Below are positions 1 through 5,642 of a DNA stretch of 6,078 nt, one piece after another. Within the stretch, counting starts at the first letter, position 1; each line of letters opens with the position of its first letter. The DNA comes from Candidatus Colwellbacteria bacterium RIFCSPLOWO2_01_FULL_48_10 (GTDB lineage Bacteria > Patescibacteriota > Minisyncoccia > UBA6257 > Colwellbacteraceae): the NCBI GenBank assembly GCA_001817755.1, contig MHIY01000011.1, positions 10,210-16,287 of the forward strand, written 5' to 3'. Below the pieces are notes generated by a model. It was not told the origin of the DNA. It was given only the letters and a program-made list of their open reading frames with translations, and made no database searches. Position numbers and translations under genes: made by a program.

Positions 1-740
1 GCTGTGATCGCGATCGCCGAGGTAAAAAAAGTCGACATTACGGCGCCCGGCAATCCAAACCTTGCTGACGCCCAGATAATCGGCAGCAGAATGATGTATT
101 CGGTGTTACTGAGTGGCGTTTCTCTCCCGAATATCAACAGCCCCAGCGAAACCAATGTTACCACCAAAGCAAACATTTCGACGTATCTCATCCGTACGGG
201 TAAAAAACGTTTCGGGTTCGCGGCAAGCATGGTAAGCGGCGTTATGATCGCCGCCCCCAAGGCATCCCCCGTCCACCACACCAGCCAAACATCCCAATAA
301 TTTGCGGCCTTAACTAGGCCGCCAAAAACCAGGCTTGCGACACCGATCGACGCGCTCACGGCCGTTGCACCCGCTGCCGCGAAAAACATGAACCCAAAAA
401 CATCTTTGACCCGACCAAAAAAATCCGTAAATCCGGTGAAACGTCTGACAAGATAAGCGGCGGTCAAAGCTTCCAACGTGTTCCCAACCGCAATACCCAG
501 CGCGATATAAGCTGGCTCATTTGCCAGGATGTTCGCAGCAAAAGCGCCAATCGCAATTCCGGGCCAAAAGCGGTATCCGAACATCAAAAGCGCGGCGATG
601 GAGATTCCGGTCGGCGGCCAAACCAAAGTCACCTGTTCCGTCGCTCCGGCCAAAGACAATCCAAACCGGGCCGAGATAAAATAGACGGCCGCCAAAATTG
701 CTATGCCGAGTGGGGTTTTATACTTAATAATAGGACCCAT
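1..740 (-). CDS. MASE1-domain membrane sensor, N-terminal part (3' end outside window)
   Basis: Open from ATG at 740 to the window edge without a stop: 246 codons plus two bases. The translation is very hydrophobic, with about seven or eight predicted membrane segments. It carries MASE1 landmarks: VWPPTGISIAALLMFGYRFW at residues 40-59, GNTLEA at 86-91 and WWTGDALGAAIITP at 155-168. MASE1 is a membrane-integral sensory domain of roughly 300 residues at the N-terminus of bacterial histidine kinases and diguanylate cyclases; its ligand is generally unknown. The output domain would lie beyond base 1, so kinase or cyclase cannot be decided. ATG 740 is preferred over the in-frame ATG at 746 because AGGA (746-749) lies five bases before it. 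The gene follows the major pilin by 35 bp on the same strand with no terminator seen, so read-through from the pilus operon is possible. TAAAAT at 751-756 could be a -10 box but has no good -35. Confidence 0.85.
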   Translation of the reverse strand, partial: MGPIIKYKTPLGIAILAAVYFISARFGLSLAGATEQVTLVWPPTGISIAALLMFGYRFWPGIAIGAFAANILANEPAYIALGIAVGNTLEALTAAYLVRRFTGFTDFFGRVKDVFGFMFFAAAGATAVSASIGVASLVFGGLVKAANYWDVWLVWWTGDALGAAIITPLTMLAANPKRFLPVRMRYVEMFALVVTLVSLGLLIFGRETPLSNTEYIILLPIIWASARFGLPGAVMSTFFTSAIAIT

Positions 741-775
741 GGTCATCCTAGTATTTTAGCACGAGAAGATGCCTC

Positions 776-1225
776 TTACCTGGTAACGCTTATGGTCGCG
801 CCTTGTTCTTCAAATTGAGCTTCAACGGTAACGCGACCGTTAGCTGACTTCTTAATCATGTAGCCGACGCCAAGCGCGTTGGTTTTCTGCGGCTCTAATG
901 GAATTGAAACAATGTATTTCTCGCTTGCGGTCAGAACAGAGAGATCGATAAGACTTGTGCACGAACCGGTGTTATTACATATTTCCGTCGCAGTCGTAGT
1001 GATGGTTGTCGGCAAAGTGCCGTTATTATCAATTGTGTACTGATAGACGGCGTTAAGGATGGTGTTTACGTCCACCCTTCTCTGCGCGTTCCTGGTGTCG
1101 CCCAGCTGCTTGTTCGGGTTGATGGCGATGATGACGATACCCGCAAGAATGGCGATAAGCGCCACGACCAACAGGATTTCGAGCAGAGTAAATCCCTTAC
1201 GCGACTTTAGGTTGTTTGTTGACAT
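776..1225 (-). CDS. Major pilin / GspG-like type IV pilin
   Basis: 149 residues. A short basic leader (MSTNNLKSRKG, cleavage after Gly11) precedes mature Phe12 with the invariant Glu at mature position 5 (Glu16), then one hydrophobic helix at about 12-35. INPNKQLGDTRNAQRR (35-50) continues the alpha1 helix and resembles major pilins of candidate-phyla bacteria. NAVYQYTIDNNGTLP (58-72) is the GspG/PilA-type region after it. Cys83 and Cys89 could close a small disulfide loop. The C-terminal part looks beta-rich. It probably forms the bulk of the filament or pseudopilus after processing by a prepilin peptidase that is not in this window. Unlike the four pseudopilins upstream, its leader is not built from repeats. 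It has its own promoter-like sequence (1241-1269) and no Shine-Dalgarno, which fits separate and higher expression. Whether it serves a pilus or a secretion pseudopilus cannot be told from sequence. Confidence 0.93.
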   Translation of the reverse strand: MSTNNLKSRKGFTLLEILLVVALIAILAGIVIIAINPNKQLGDTRNAQRRVDVNTILNAVYQYTIDNNGTLPTTITTTATEICNNTGSCTSLIDLSVLTASEKYIVSIPLEPQKTNALGVGYMIKKSANGRVTVEAQFEEQGATISVTR

Positions 1226-1240
1226 GTATTAACGATACTA

Positions 1241-1269
1241 ATTGTACAAAAGGCAATTCAATTAAACAA
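1241..1269 (-). promoter_or_regulatory. Sigma70-like promoter of the major pilin
   Basis: On the minus strand, TTGTTT (1264-1269) is followed after exactly 17 bp by TACAAT (1241-1246). Both are one or two bases from the TTGACA/TATAAT consensus. It fills the 46-bp gap just after the stop of the GspK-like gene (1272-1274). Initiation 6-8 bases beyond the -10 box would fall near 1234, leaving only about 9 untranslated bases before ATG 1225, and no Shine-Dalgarno is visible there. Predicted from sequence only. Confidence 0.5.
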
Positions 1270-1271
1270 AT

Positions 1272-1697
1272 CTAAAAATCTGCAACTTCCTGCCAGGAGG
1301 TTATATTAATATCCGGAGTTATTTTGTCGATGTCGGCCTCGACCCGCCGCACAATATCGCCCACCGTCCCATAGGCTTCGATATGCCTGATCTGTCCGCC
1401 CAAGCTTGTAACCGTATAGTTGCACGTCCCCTGGCCAAGGCTCAGGTTCCCGGAGCCAGTAAAGGGTGTGGAACTGCGGATCTGCTGAAGCGCTTCTTCG
1501 GCGCAAGCGTTCGCAAGAGCCTTGGCCTGATTGGATTGCTCGATCGAAAAACTGGTCCGCGAAAAGCCGATTCCCAAAAGTATGAGCGATGTCGCGGCGG
1601 CGACCCCCACTGCTCCGGCGATAAGAACGCTCACCAGGGTTATGAAACCACGATTACTAGAATCACGAATTATGAATTTTGAATTATGAATTTTCAT
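1272..1697 (-). CDS. PilX/GspK-like minor pseudopilin
   Basis: 141 residues. The leader MKIHNSKFIIRDSSNRG (cleavage after Gly17) precedes mature FITLVSVL and a hydrophobic helix at about 18-45. Mature position 5 is Val22 instead of Glu, as is usual for GspK and for several PilX proteins; in the GspIJK tip complex the GspK-type subunit sits at the end. Cys65 in ANACAEEAL and Cys92 in GTCNY are placed to form a disulfide. The protein is much shorter than classical GspK (about 300 residues) and lacks its large insert, so PilX-like is the better description. It lies 25 bp after the GspJ-like gene and 46 bp before the major pilin. No Shine-Dalgarno precedes ATG 1697. The leader is encoded by two tandem copies of a 14-bp unit (1667-1694). 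Confidence 0.83.
   Translation of the reverse strand: MKIHNSKFIIRDSSNRGFITLVSVLIAGAVGVAAATSLILLGIGFSRTSFSIEQSNQAKALANACAEEALQQIRSSTPFTGSGNLSLGQGTCNYTVTSLGGQIRHIEAYGTVGDIVRRVEADIDKITPDINITSWQEVADF
1667..1694. repeat. Two tandem copies of a 14-bp unit in the GspK-like leader
   Basis: GAATTATGAATTTT occurs at 1667-1680 and again, perfectly, at 1681-1694. Each unit is itself two 7-mers differing at one base (GAATTAT/GAATTTT). Read on the minus strand it directly follows the ATG and encodes the first part of the prepilin leader. Because 14 is not a multiple of 3, the second copy is read in another frame. Confidence 0.9.
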
Positions 1698-1725
1698 ACT
1701 TTATTGCTTCTTTATTCATACTTTA
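1693..1725. repeat. 11-bp direct repeat bridging the GspJ-like stop and GspK-like start
   Basis: TTCATACTTTA is found at 1693-1703 and 1715-1725, 22 bp apart. The first copy contains the start codon of the GspK-like gene and the second ends on the stop codon (TAA on the minus strand) of the GspJ-like gene. It looks like a small local duplication at the gene junction. Confidence 0.7.
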
Positions 1726-2262
1726 GAATCTAATGCTCGCTGAATCTCGAAATGTTTTTGAATAATCAAATTCGTTCCGGCCGGACGCGTTGATGTACGA
1801 GACGGTGAATTCGATGCGCATATTTCCGTCAGTCCCGGTCTTGGTAAGATTACTGAACGCAAGTCCTGAAACGGAAACCCTGTTCGAGGTGAGCGCGATC
1901 GCGGAACCGGCACCCTCGGCCATTCTGATGGCCCCTCCAGACAGATCAAAAACGGTCGGGTCGGATCCGGCGGAAACGACATCGATCGAGGCAGTCGAAG
2001 CAATCGCTCCGGCAAGAGGCGAATTTATACCCTCCGCATTGCGCATCGTTTGCGCGATCATATTCATCGCTCTCGTACCCTCCTGCTCGACCTCAGAAAC
2101 AGCCAAGTTCTTAACTCTAAGCTCCAGCGAAGCGGAAATAAAAGCCGAGACCGAAAGCAGGAGGATAGACGAAAGGCTGACGTAAAGCATAAGCTCGATG
2201 AGCGTGAAACCACGCCTTAGCTCGATAGTGCGGAAGCTCGTTAGCTCGTTAGTAAAATTCAT
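1723..2262 (-). CDS. PilW/GspJ-like minor pseudopilin
   Basis: 179 residues. Leader MNFTNELTSFRTIELRRG (cleavage after Gly18), mature FTLIEL with Glu23 at position +5, and a hydrophobic helix at about 19-45. The alpha1 continuation carries EVEQEGTRAMNMIAQTMRNA (57-76), the pattern seen in PilW/GspJ proteins, followed by a Gly/Ser/Ala-rich beta domain ending at Phe179. It would act with the GspH-, GspI- and GspK-like neighbours in the tip complex that primes filament assembly. It follows the propeller-pseudopilin gene by 68 bp. No Shine-Dalgarno is visible at ATG 2262. Its leader and upstream region are homologous to the pilB-pilC intergenic element (see the repeat at 2218-2255). Confidence 0.87.
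   Translation of the reverse strand: MNFTNELTSFRTIELRRGFTLIELMLYVSLSSILLLSVSAFISASLELRVKNLAVSEVEQEGTRAMNMIAQTMRNAEGINSPLAGAIASTASIDVVSAGSDPTVFDLSGGAIRMAEGAGSAIALTSNRVSVSGLAFSNLTKTGTDGNMRIEFTVSYINASGRNEFDYSKTFRDSASIRF
2218..2255. repeat. Copy of the pilB-pilC intergenic repeat, forming the GspJ-like leader
   Basis: This 38-bp block matches 5648-5685 exactly in its first 11 bases (TAGCTCGATAG) and last 14 (TAGCTCGTTAGTAA), at equal length, with a diverged 13-base middle. That middle (TGCGGAAGCTCGT) instead matches 11 of 13 bases of the reverse complement of the other arm of the same element (next to 5754-5764). It includes two copies of the 8-mer AGCTCGTT (2235-2250). Weaker similarity runs into the upstream gap to about 2297. 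In the gene it encodes most of the prepilin leader. Confidence 0.85.
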
Positions 2263-2330
2263 TTTTGATTTGTTATACTTCTTCGTTTTACTTAAAGTCC
2301 TTCAGAATTTATAGATTAATGAGCCGCCAA

Positions 2331-3740
2331 CTACAACGGCGACAGGACTATGAATTCCTCCGTGTCCGACTCACCCACAGCGAAAGCCCGGTCGAGGGAA
2401 ACGCTGTAGGCAACACCGTTCAATCCCGTCAGGTTCAGACTGCCGACGGTTGCCGGAGTCGAAGGCACGGAGATGTCGACCACTTCGAACTCCTTGCTAG
2501 AATTGGCGGTCACAAGGTAGACAAAGCTATTGGAACTCCCCAGATTCAGTGCGATGTCGTTTATGGTTCCCGCCGCGCCATAGCTTCCCAGAACCACCGG
2601 TGAAGATGGCGTGGAGACATTGAAAAGAAATAGGGATGCGGTATGCCCCAGGAGAACCGTGCTCCCGAACCCGGCAACTGTAAGCGCGTCACTGTTGGCG
2701 GAAATATCGTATAAGCCCGCCAACGATGGTGAAGATGGAATGGTGATGTTGATAACCTGCAATTCTTGGGAATCGTGGGCGGACGCGATAAACGCCGAAC
2801 TGCCAGAAACGAACACTTCATTCCCGGAGTCCGAGAGCTCGAGCGAGCCAGTAAGGGTGGGTACCGCCGGCACTGTAGCGTTGATTATCATGAACTCTGC
2901 TGCCGAACTCGTTGCCCGCACAAGATAGGCGGTCGAACCGGAAGCGTATACGCCCAGGGCATCCGCGGAACCAGTCGCATTGAAGGAGCCGACCTGCACC
3001 GGCAAAACCGGCGTCGAGATGTCGATTATCTTAAGCTCTTGGGAATTGTCGCGCGAGGAAACATAAGCATAATTTCCCGAAACCGCGATATTGGTGGGAA
3101 TGTCGGCGAGACTGAGCGACCCCGCGATTGAAGGGCTCGCCGGATTCGAAACATCGATCACCAAAAAATCCGGCGTGCCGTCGTTCCTGACCACATACAC
3201 GTAATTCCCTTGGCTTTGGATCTTTGTGCTGTCATTCGTTCCGGCCAGATTGAGAGATGATTGCTGGAAAAGACTGACCCATCCGCCCACGGTCCTCAGC
3301 CAATTTGTAAGACGTGAAGTCAGGGAAAGAGAGCCTGTTCTCTGCGGATTCTGCTGCCAGGTAACGGTCGAAACGGCGCTCTTCCGGTCCGCATCGACGG
3401 TCGAGATGACCACCTCACGAGTAAAGCCGTCCGCCGCATCCGATGTTCCCGAAAAGACCCATTCGCCTCCCGTCACGGCCAGCCCATGACTGCCGTCGGA
3501 AAGATTGGAGAAAGAATTATCCCTGATGTTCCGCGCGGCCTCAAGCCCCTCCTCAGCGAAGGCCGCAGCGCGTGAACGATAACCCGCAAGCGCAGAACTT
3601 TCTTCTCCGTAGGCTAGGCTGCCCAGAACTGCCGTTCCAATAAGGGCAAAAACCGCTCCCGCGAGAAGAGCCTCCACTACCGAAAAACCTTGTTTTTCAG
3701 TAGTAATTTTCAATTTTGAATTTTCAATTTTGAATTTCAT
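2331..3740 (-). CDS. PilV/GspI-like pseudopilin fused to a seven-bladed LVIVD beta-propeller
   Basis: 469 residues in two parts. Residues 1-18 are the leader (cleavage after Gly18) and 19-23 are FSVVE with Glu23 at +5. The membrane helix (about 19-45) and EEGLEAARNIRDNSF (63-77), W94, GFTREVVI and TVTW (125-128) give a PilV/GspI-like domain to about 150. From about 163 the protein is a tandem beta repeat with LVIVD-type cores at 192, 236, 283, 327, 370 and 418 (for example LKIIDISTPVLPVQVGSF) and a closing strand, FIVLSPL, at 463-469. Spacing is 43-48 residues. I count seven blades, with N-terminal strand LNLAGTNDSTKI closing the ring. Such a propeller at a filament tip would suit adhesion or ligand binding, as the PilY1 propeller does, but that function is inferred. 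TGATG overlap with the upstream gene suggests translational coupling. Confidence 0.88.
   Translation of the reverse strand: MKFKIENSKLKITTEKQGFSVVEALLAGAVFALIGTAVLGSLAYGEESSALAGYRSRAAAFAEEGLEAARNIRDNSFSNLSDGSHGLAVTGGEWVFSGTSDAADGFTREVVISTVDADRKSAVSTVTWQQNPQRTGSLSLTSRLTNWLRTVGGWVSLFQQSSLNLAGTNDSTKIQSQGNYVYVVRNDGTPDFLVIDVSNPASPSIAGSLSLADIPTNIAVSGNYAYVSSRDNSQELKIIDISTPVLPVQVGSFNATGSADALGVYASGSTAYLVRATSSAAEFMIINATVPAVPTLTGSLELSDSGNEVFVSGSSAFIASAHDSQELQVINITIPSSPSLAGLYDISANSDALTVAGFGSTVLLGHTASLFLFNVSTPSSPVVLGSYGAAGTINDIALNLGSSNSFVYLVTANSSKEFEVVDISVPSTPATVGSLNLTGLNGVAYSVSLDRAFAVGESDTEEFIVLSPL
3707..3734. repeat. Two tandem copies of a 14-bp unit in the propeller-pseudopilin leader
   Basis: TTTTCAATTTTGAA occurs at 3707-3720 and again, perfectly, at 3721-3734, ending just inside the start codon at 3738-3740. 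The unit is two 7-mers differing at one base (TTTTCAA/TTTTGAA). On the minus strand it encodes most of the leader MKFKIENSKLKI. The unit is unrelated in sequence to the 14-mers of the GspH- and GspK-like leaders but has the same length and copy number. Confidence 0.9.
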
Positions 3741-4204
3741 CAGTAGCTGAGTGTTCCTTTCGCATTTATCGAAATGTTTTTCGCATCGCCGTCGGAGGAA
3801 GTAAGCGTGATCGTCCCGGTTGAAGTCGGCAAGCCGGTGAACTTCGCGAAAACAAACTCAGTCGTGCCTGAAACAACTATAGTCGGCGAAATATCAAACT
3901 GTTCATCATAATTCGTATCACGCCCGGCAAATGACGCACCCTTGAAAACAACTACGCTGGACGCCTGTAGCTTTACGCCCCACGCTATATCTCCCTGGGG
4001 CGACATAGAAAGCATCTGCGCCCGGCGCAAACCGCCGGAAGCAGCATTAACAGCCACATCCAAATCGTTACGCACCTGCATCTCGCGGAAGAAGGGTATG
4101 CCGATGCCGGTCAATATAACAATGACGGCCACCGCCATCAAAACCTCGATCATGGTGAAACCACTTCTAGTTTGTAGTGAGTAGTTTGTAGTGAGTAGCG
4201 TCAT
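3740..4204 (-). CDS. GspH/FimT-like minor pseudopilin
   Basis: 154 residues. Leader MTLLTTNYSLQTRSG (cleavage after Gly15), mature FTMIEV with Glu20 at +5, and a hydrophobic helix at about 16-38. LRRAQMLSM (59-67), VVVFKG and GRDTNYDE follow the GspH/FimT pattern, then the domain ends in short beta strands. In type II secretion GspH is the minor pseudopilin below the tip complex; FimT has also been linked to DNA binding in competence, but which role applies here is open. The ATG overlaps the stop of the IVS gene (ATGA, 4201-4204). The leader codons come from the downstream inverted arm of the IVS element (4171-4198). Its own stop overlaps the next start by one base (TGATG at 3738-3742). Coupled translation at both ends is likely. 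Confidence 0.87.
   Translation of the reverse strand: MTLLTTNYSLQTRSGFTMIEVLMAVAVIVILTGIGIPFFREMQVRNDLDVAVNAASGGLRRAQMLSMSPQGDIAWGVKLQASSVVVFKGASFAGRDTNYDEQFDISPTIVVSGTTEFVFAKFTGLPTSTGTITLTSSDGDAKNISINAKGTLSY
4171..4198. repeat. Downstream arm of the IVS element: two tandem 14-bp units
   Basis: TTTGTAGTGAGTAG is perfectly repeated at 4171-4184 and 4185-4198. Bases 4175-4191 are the exact reverse complement of 4582-4598 on the other side of the IVS gene, a 17-bp inverted repeat. In the minus-strand mRNA this arm is stop-free in the used frame and encodes residues 3-12 of the GspH-like leader. Confidence 0.93.
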
Positions 4205-4563
4205 TTTCCTTCTAATTTTTTTATTAAACCATTTAGCATCCTCATAACTTCATCAAGCGCTGCATCTATCCGAACAAAATCTGGAAATTCTCCAAACGAT
4301 AACTTCTTAGCTATGATAATCTGGGTTTCAAGCTCCGAACCAGAACCAAAAGCGTTCAGTAAAAAATGACGAAAATCTTTTCTTGAACCGCGGCGGCTTC
4401 CCTCGGCTACATTTGAAGGAATCGAGATGGCCGCTCTTCTAATTTGCGAAACCAGCCCATATAGCTCTTCCTTAGGAAATTTCCCTGTAAGCCCATAAAT
4501 CAACACAACCAGCTCGACTGATTTCTCCCAAACTTTTAAATTCTTATAGGATTCTATTTTCAT
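4201..4563 (-). CDS. Four-helix-bundle protein (23S rRNA intervening-sequence / S23 family)
   Basis: 120 residues from ATG 4563. Family landmarks in order: SYKNLKVWEKSVEL (5-18), FPKEELYGLVSQIRRAAISI (29-48), PSNVAEGSRRG (49-59), FRHFLLNAFGSGSELETQ (64-81) and a final helix to LEGK. Family members are about 110-130 residues, fold as four-helix bundles and form pentamers; the related Avd protein serves diversity-generating retroelements. The cellular role of free-standing copies is not established. An in-frame GTG at 4575 would add MSRN, but it lies inside the inverted repeat, and the family normally starts near MK(I)xSYK, so ATG 4563 is chosen. Only a weak GAG precedes it. The stop overlaps the GspH-like ATG (ATGA). 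AAGG near the end of this gene serves the downstream start. A pilus function is not suggested by the protein itself. Confidence 0.88.
   Translation of the reverse strand: MKIESYKNLKVWEKSVELVVLIYGLTGKFPKEELYGLVSQIRRAAISIPSNVAEGSRRGSRKDFRHFLLNAFGSGSELETQIIIAKKLSFGEFPDFVRIDAALDEVMRMLNGLIKKLEGK
4205..4213 (-). promoter_or_regulatory. Shine-Dalgarno of the GspH-like gene inside the IVS gene
   Basis: The minus strand reads AGAAGGAAA directly before ATG 4204; AGAAGG is 4208-4213 with a three-base spacer. It is the clearest ribosome-binding site in the pseudopilin part of the window, and it lies within the last codons (LEGK) of the IVS gene. With the ATGA overlap it ties translation of the pseudopilin to the IVS gene. 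Confidence 0.6.
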
Positions 4564-4567
4564 ATTT

Positions 4568-4598
4568 CTACTCACTACTGCCTACAAACTACTCACTA
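4568..4598. repeat. Upstream arm of the IVS element
   Basis: CTACAAACTACTCACTA (4582-4598) is the exact reverse complement of 4175-4191. A second, partial unit, CTACTCACTAC, is at 4568-4578. On the mRNA strand the arm begins TAGTGAGTAG: the first TAG is the pilC stop, followed in frame by TGA, and further TAGs at 4589-4591 and 4582-4584 close the other two frames. Confidence 0.92.
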
Positions 4599-5642
4599 TT
4601 TGTTCAGCCCTCCTATCAAACTGTAGATCGGCAATATGATCGCGAGCGCCACGCCGACCACGCCTAGCCAAACAATGATGAGCAGTACAGGCTCGAGAAG
4701 AGTGGTTAAATTTTTCGCGGTCGTTTCGGTCTTCTCCTCGAAAACCTGGCCAAACTTCAGGAAAACTTCGGACAGATTGCCCGACTTCTGGCCGGAAACT
4801 ATCATGTTCTGCACATAAAGAGGTATAAGCCTGTTCGCGCTACGGCCGTACGCGGCAAAGCTTTTTTGGAAAGAATTTCCTTCTTCGATACTCGTGCGAA
4901 GGTGCGCATAAAGCCTGCGGTAGGCCACAAAGCTCGTTACTTCGGAGAGCGACCCCAACGCCTGGTTAACGGTAAGTCCGGCCTTCAAAAGCGTCCCTAA
5001 GATATAGCCCAGCCGCGCGAGTTCGATTTCGCGTACCAAACCCTTCACCACTGGCAACCTAAAAATTATCCACTCACCTATGAATTTAGTCCCGCGTAAG
5101 ATAAAGATGACATAAAACGCGACGCTCACCACGGCCAAGAACGCGGGAATAGCAATGTGGCCGTACTGTCCCAAGAAATTCCCGATCGCAATAAGCGCCC
5201 TCGTTACCAACGGAAGCTGGAGTTTCAACTGAGCAAAGACCGTGGCTAAGCGCGGCAATATGAACCAGGCAATCCCGGTGCCTATGACGAGAGTCAGAAT
5301 AAGAACCAAAACAGGATACATCATGGCCGATTTTAACTTCGAACGCAGAAGGCGTTCCTTCTGCTGTTCAGTCGAAACAACTTTTAGGTTCTCTGATAAA
5401 CGGCCGGACTCTTCGCCGATCCTAATAAGCGAAACGGCATGAGACGCTACAAGCTTGGTCTTCTCCAGGGCAAGCCATAAAGGTGAGCCGTTTTCCATCT
5501 CTTCTCTGAGTTCGTCGAGCAGTCTCCTCATCTTGGGCGAACGCATCTCGGCATGCATTGATTCCACCGCTTCCACGATGCCCATGCCGGCATTCAAAAG
5601 CATGCTCAAATTCTCTATAAAATATTCGGCTTCTTTGTTCAT
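4596..5642 (-). CDS. pilC: PilC/GspF inner-membrane platform protein
   Basis: 348 residues with two GspF-type domains. The first has LLNAGMGIVEAVESM (15-29) and RIGEESGRLSENL (74-86); the second repeats these as LLKAGLTVNQALGSL (218-232) and VSGQKSGNLSEVF (282-294). Predicted membrane segments are at about 110-129, 163-182 and 318-341, giving the usual three-helix layout. It starts directly at the first domain and so lacks the roughly 50-residue N-terminal extension of longer PilC/GspF proteins. The family anchors the assembly machine in the inner membrane and couples the PilB ATPase to pilin insertion. It follows pilB by 119 bp. The ATG overlaps the TGA of a 19-codon leader-like ORF (ATGA, 5639-5642); only a weak GAG lies upstream. 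The stop is supplied by the IVS element arm. Confidence 0.95.
   Translation of the reverse strand: MNKEAEYFIENLSMLLNAGMGIVEAVESMHAEMRSPKMRRLLDELREEMENGSPLWLALEKTKLVASHAVSLIRIGEESGRLSENLKVVSTEQQKERLLRSKLKSAMMYPVLVLILTLVIGTGIAWFILPRLATVFAQLKLQLPLVTRALIAIGNFLGQYGHIAIPAFLAVVSVAFYVIFILRGTKFIGEWIIFRLPVVKGLVREIELARLGYILGTLLKAGLTVNQALGSLSEVTSFVAYRRLYAHLRTSIEEGNSFQKSFAAYGRSANRLIPLYVQNMIVSGQKSGNLSEVFLKFGQVFEEKTETTAKNLTTLLEPVLLIIVWLGVVGVALAIILPIYSLIGGLNK

Larger units (their letters stand above)
4171..4598 (-). mobile_element. Putative IVS-type element: four-helix-bundle gene between inverted arms
   Basis: A 428-bp block with inverted arms (4171-4198 and 4568-4598) enclosing one small gene. The layout recalls the intervening sequences in some 23S rRNA genes, where a four-helix-bundle ORF sits between termini that base-pair. 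Here the block lies between two pilus genes. The 3' end of the gene is AT-rich compared with its neighbours (38 G+C in 4201-4320 by hand count). No transposase, reverse transcriptase or target-site duplication is visible, so mobility is inferred from structure alone. The arms overlap the pilC stop and the GspH-like start, so the element is integrated into the operon's reading frames. Confidence 0.45.

Noticed and set aside
4..300. 98-codon plus-strand ORF at the left edge
   Set aside because: It lies antisense to the MASE1 gene, whose minus-strand translation has clear family motifs; the plus-strand product resembles nothing I recognise.
741..775. Possible terminator between the major pilin and MASE1 genes
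   Set aside because: Only a 4-bp AAGA/TCTT pairing and no U-run; not a credible intrinsic terminator.
1686..1719. Upstream ATG (1719) giving an 11-codon ORF whose first residues (MNKEA) match the PilC N-terminus
   Set aside because: The match is five residues, the ORF is out of frame with the K-like gene and the ATG arises from the 11-bp local duplication; most likely chance.
2263..2330. GCCG/CGGC hairpin after the propeller gene as a terminator, and TATAAC as a promoter for the GspJ-like gene
   Set aside because: The stem is 4 bp with a 10-base loop and no U-run. No acceptable -35 lies 16-18 bp upstream of TATAAC.
2561..3131. ORFs in other frames across the propeller domain
   Set aside because: They are shadows produced by the repetitive, codon-biased LVIVD repeats; none has a start signal or recognisable motif.
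4201..4563. Diversity-generating retroelement, because Avd is a relative of the four-helix-bundle protein
   Set aside because: No reverse transcriptase, template/variable repeat pair or adenine-biased variable region is present in the window.
4171..4598. Insertion sequence or CRISPR-like array based on the repeats
   Set aside because: No transposase gene and no evident target duplication; the repeats are two adjacent units per arm without spacers.
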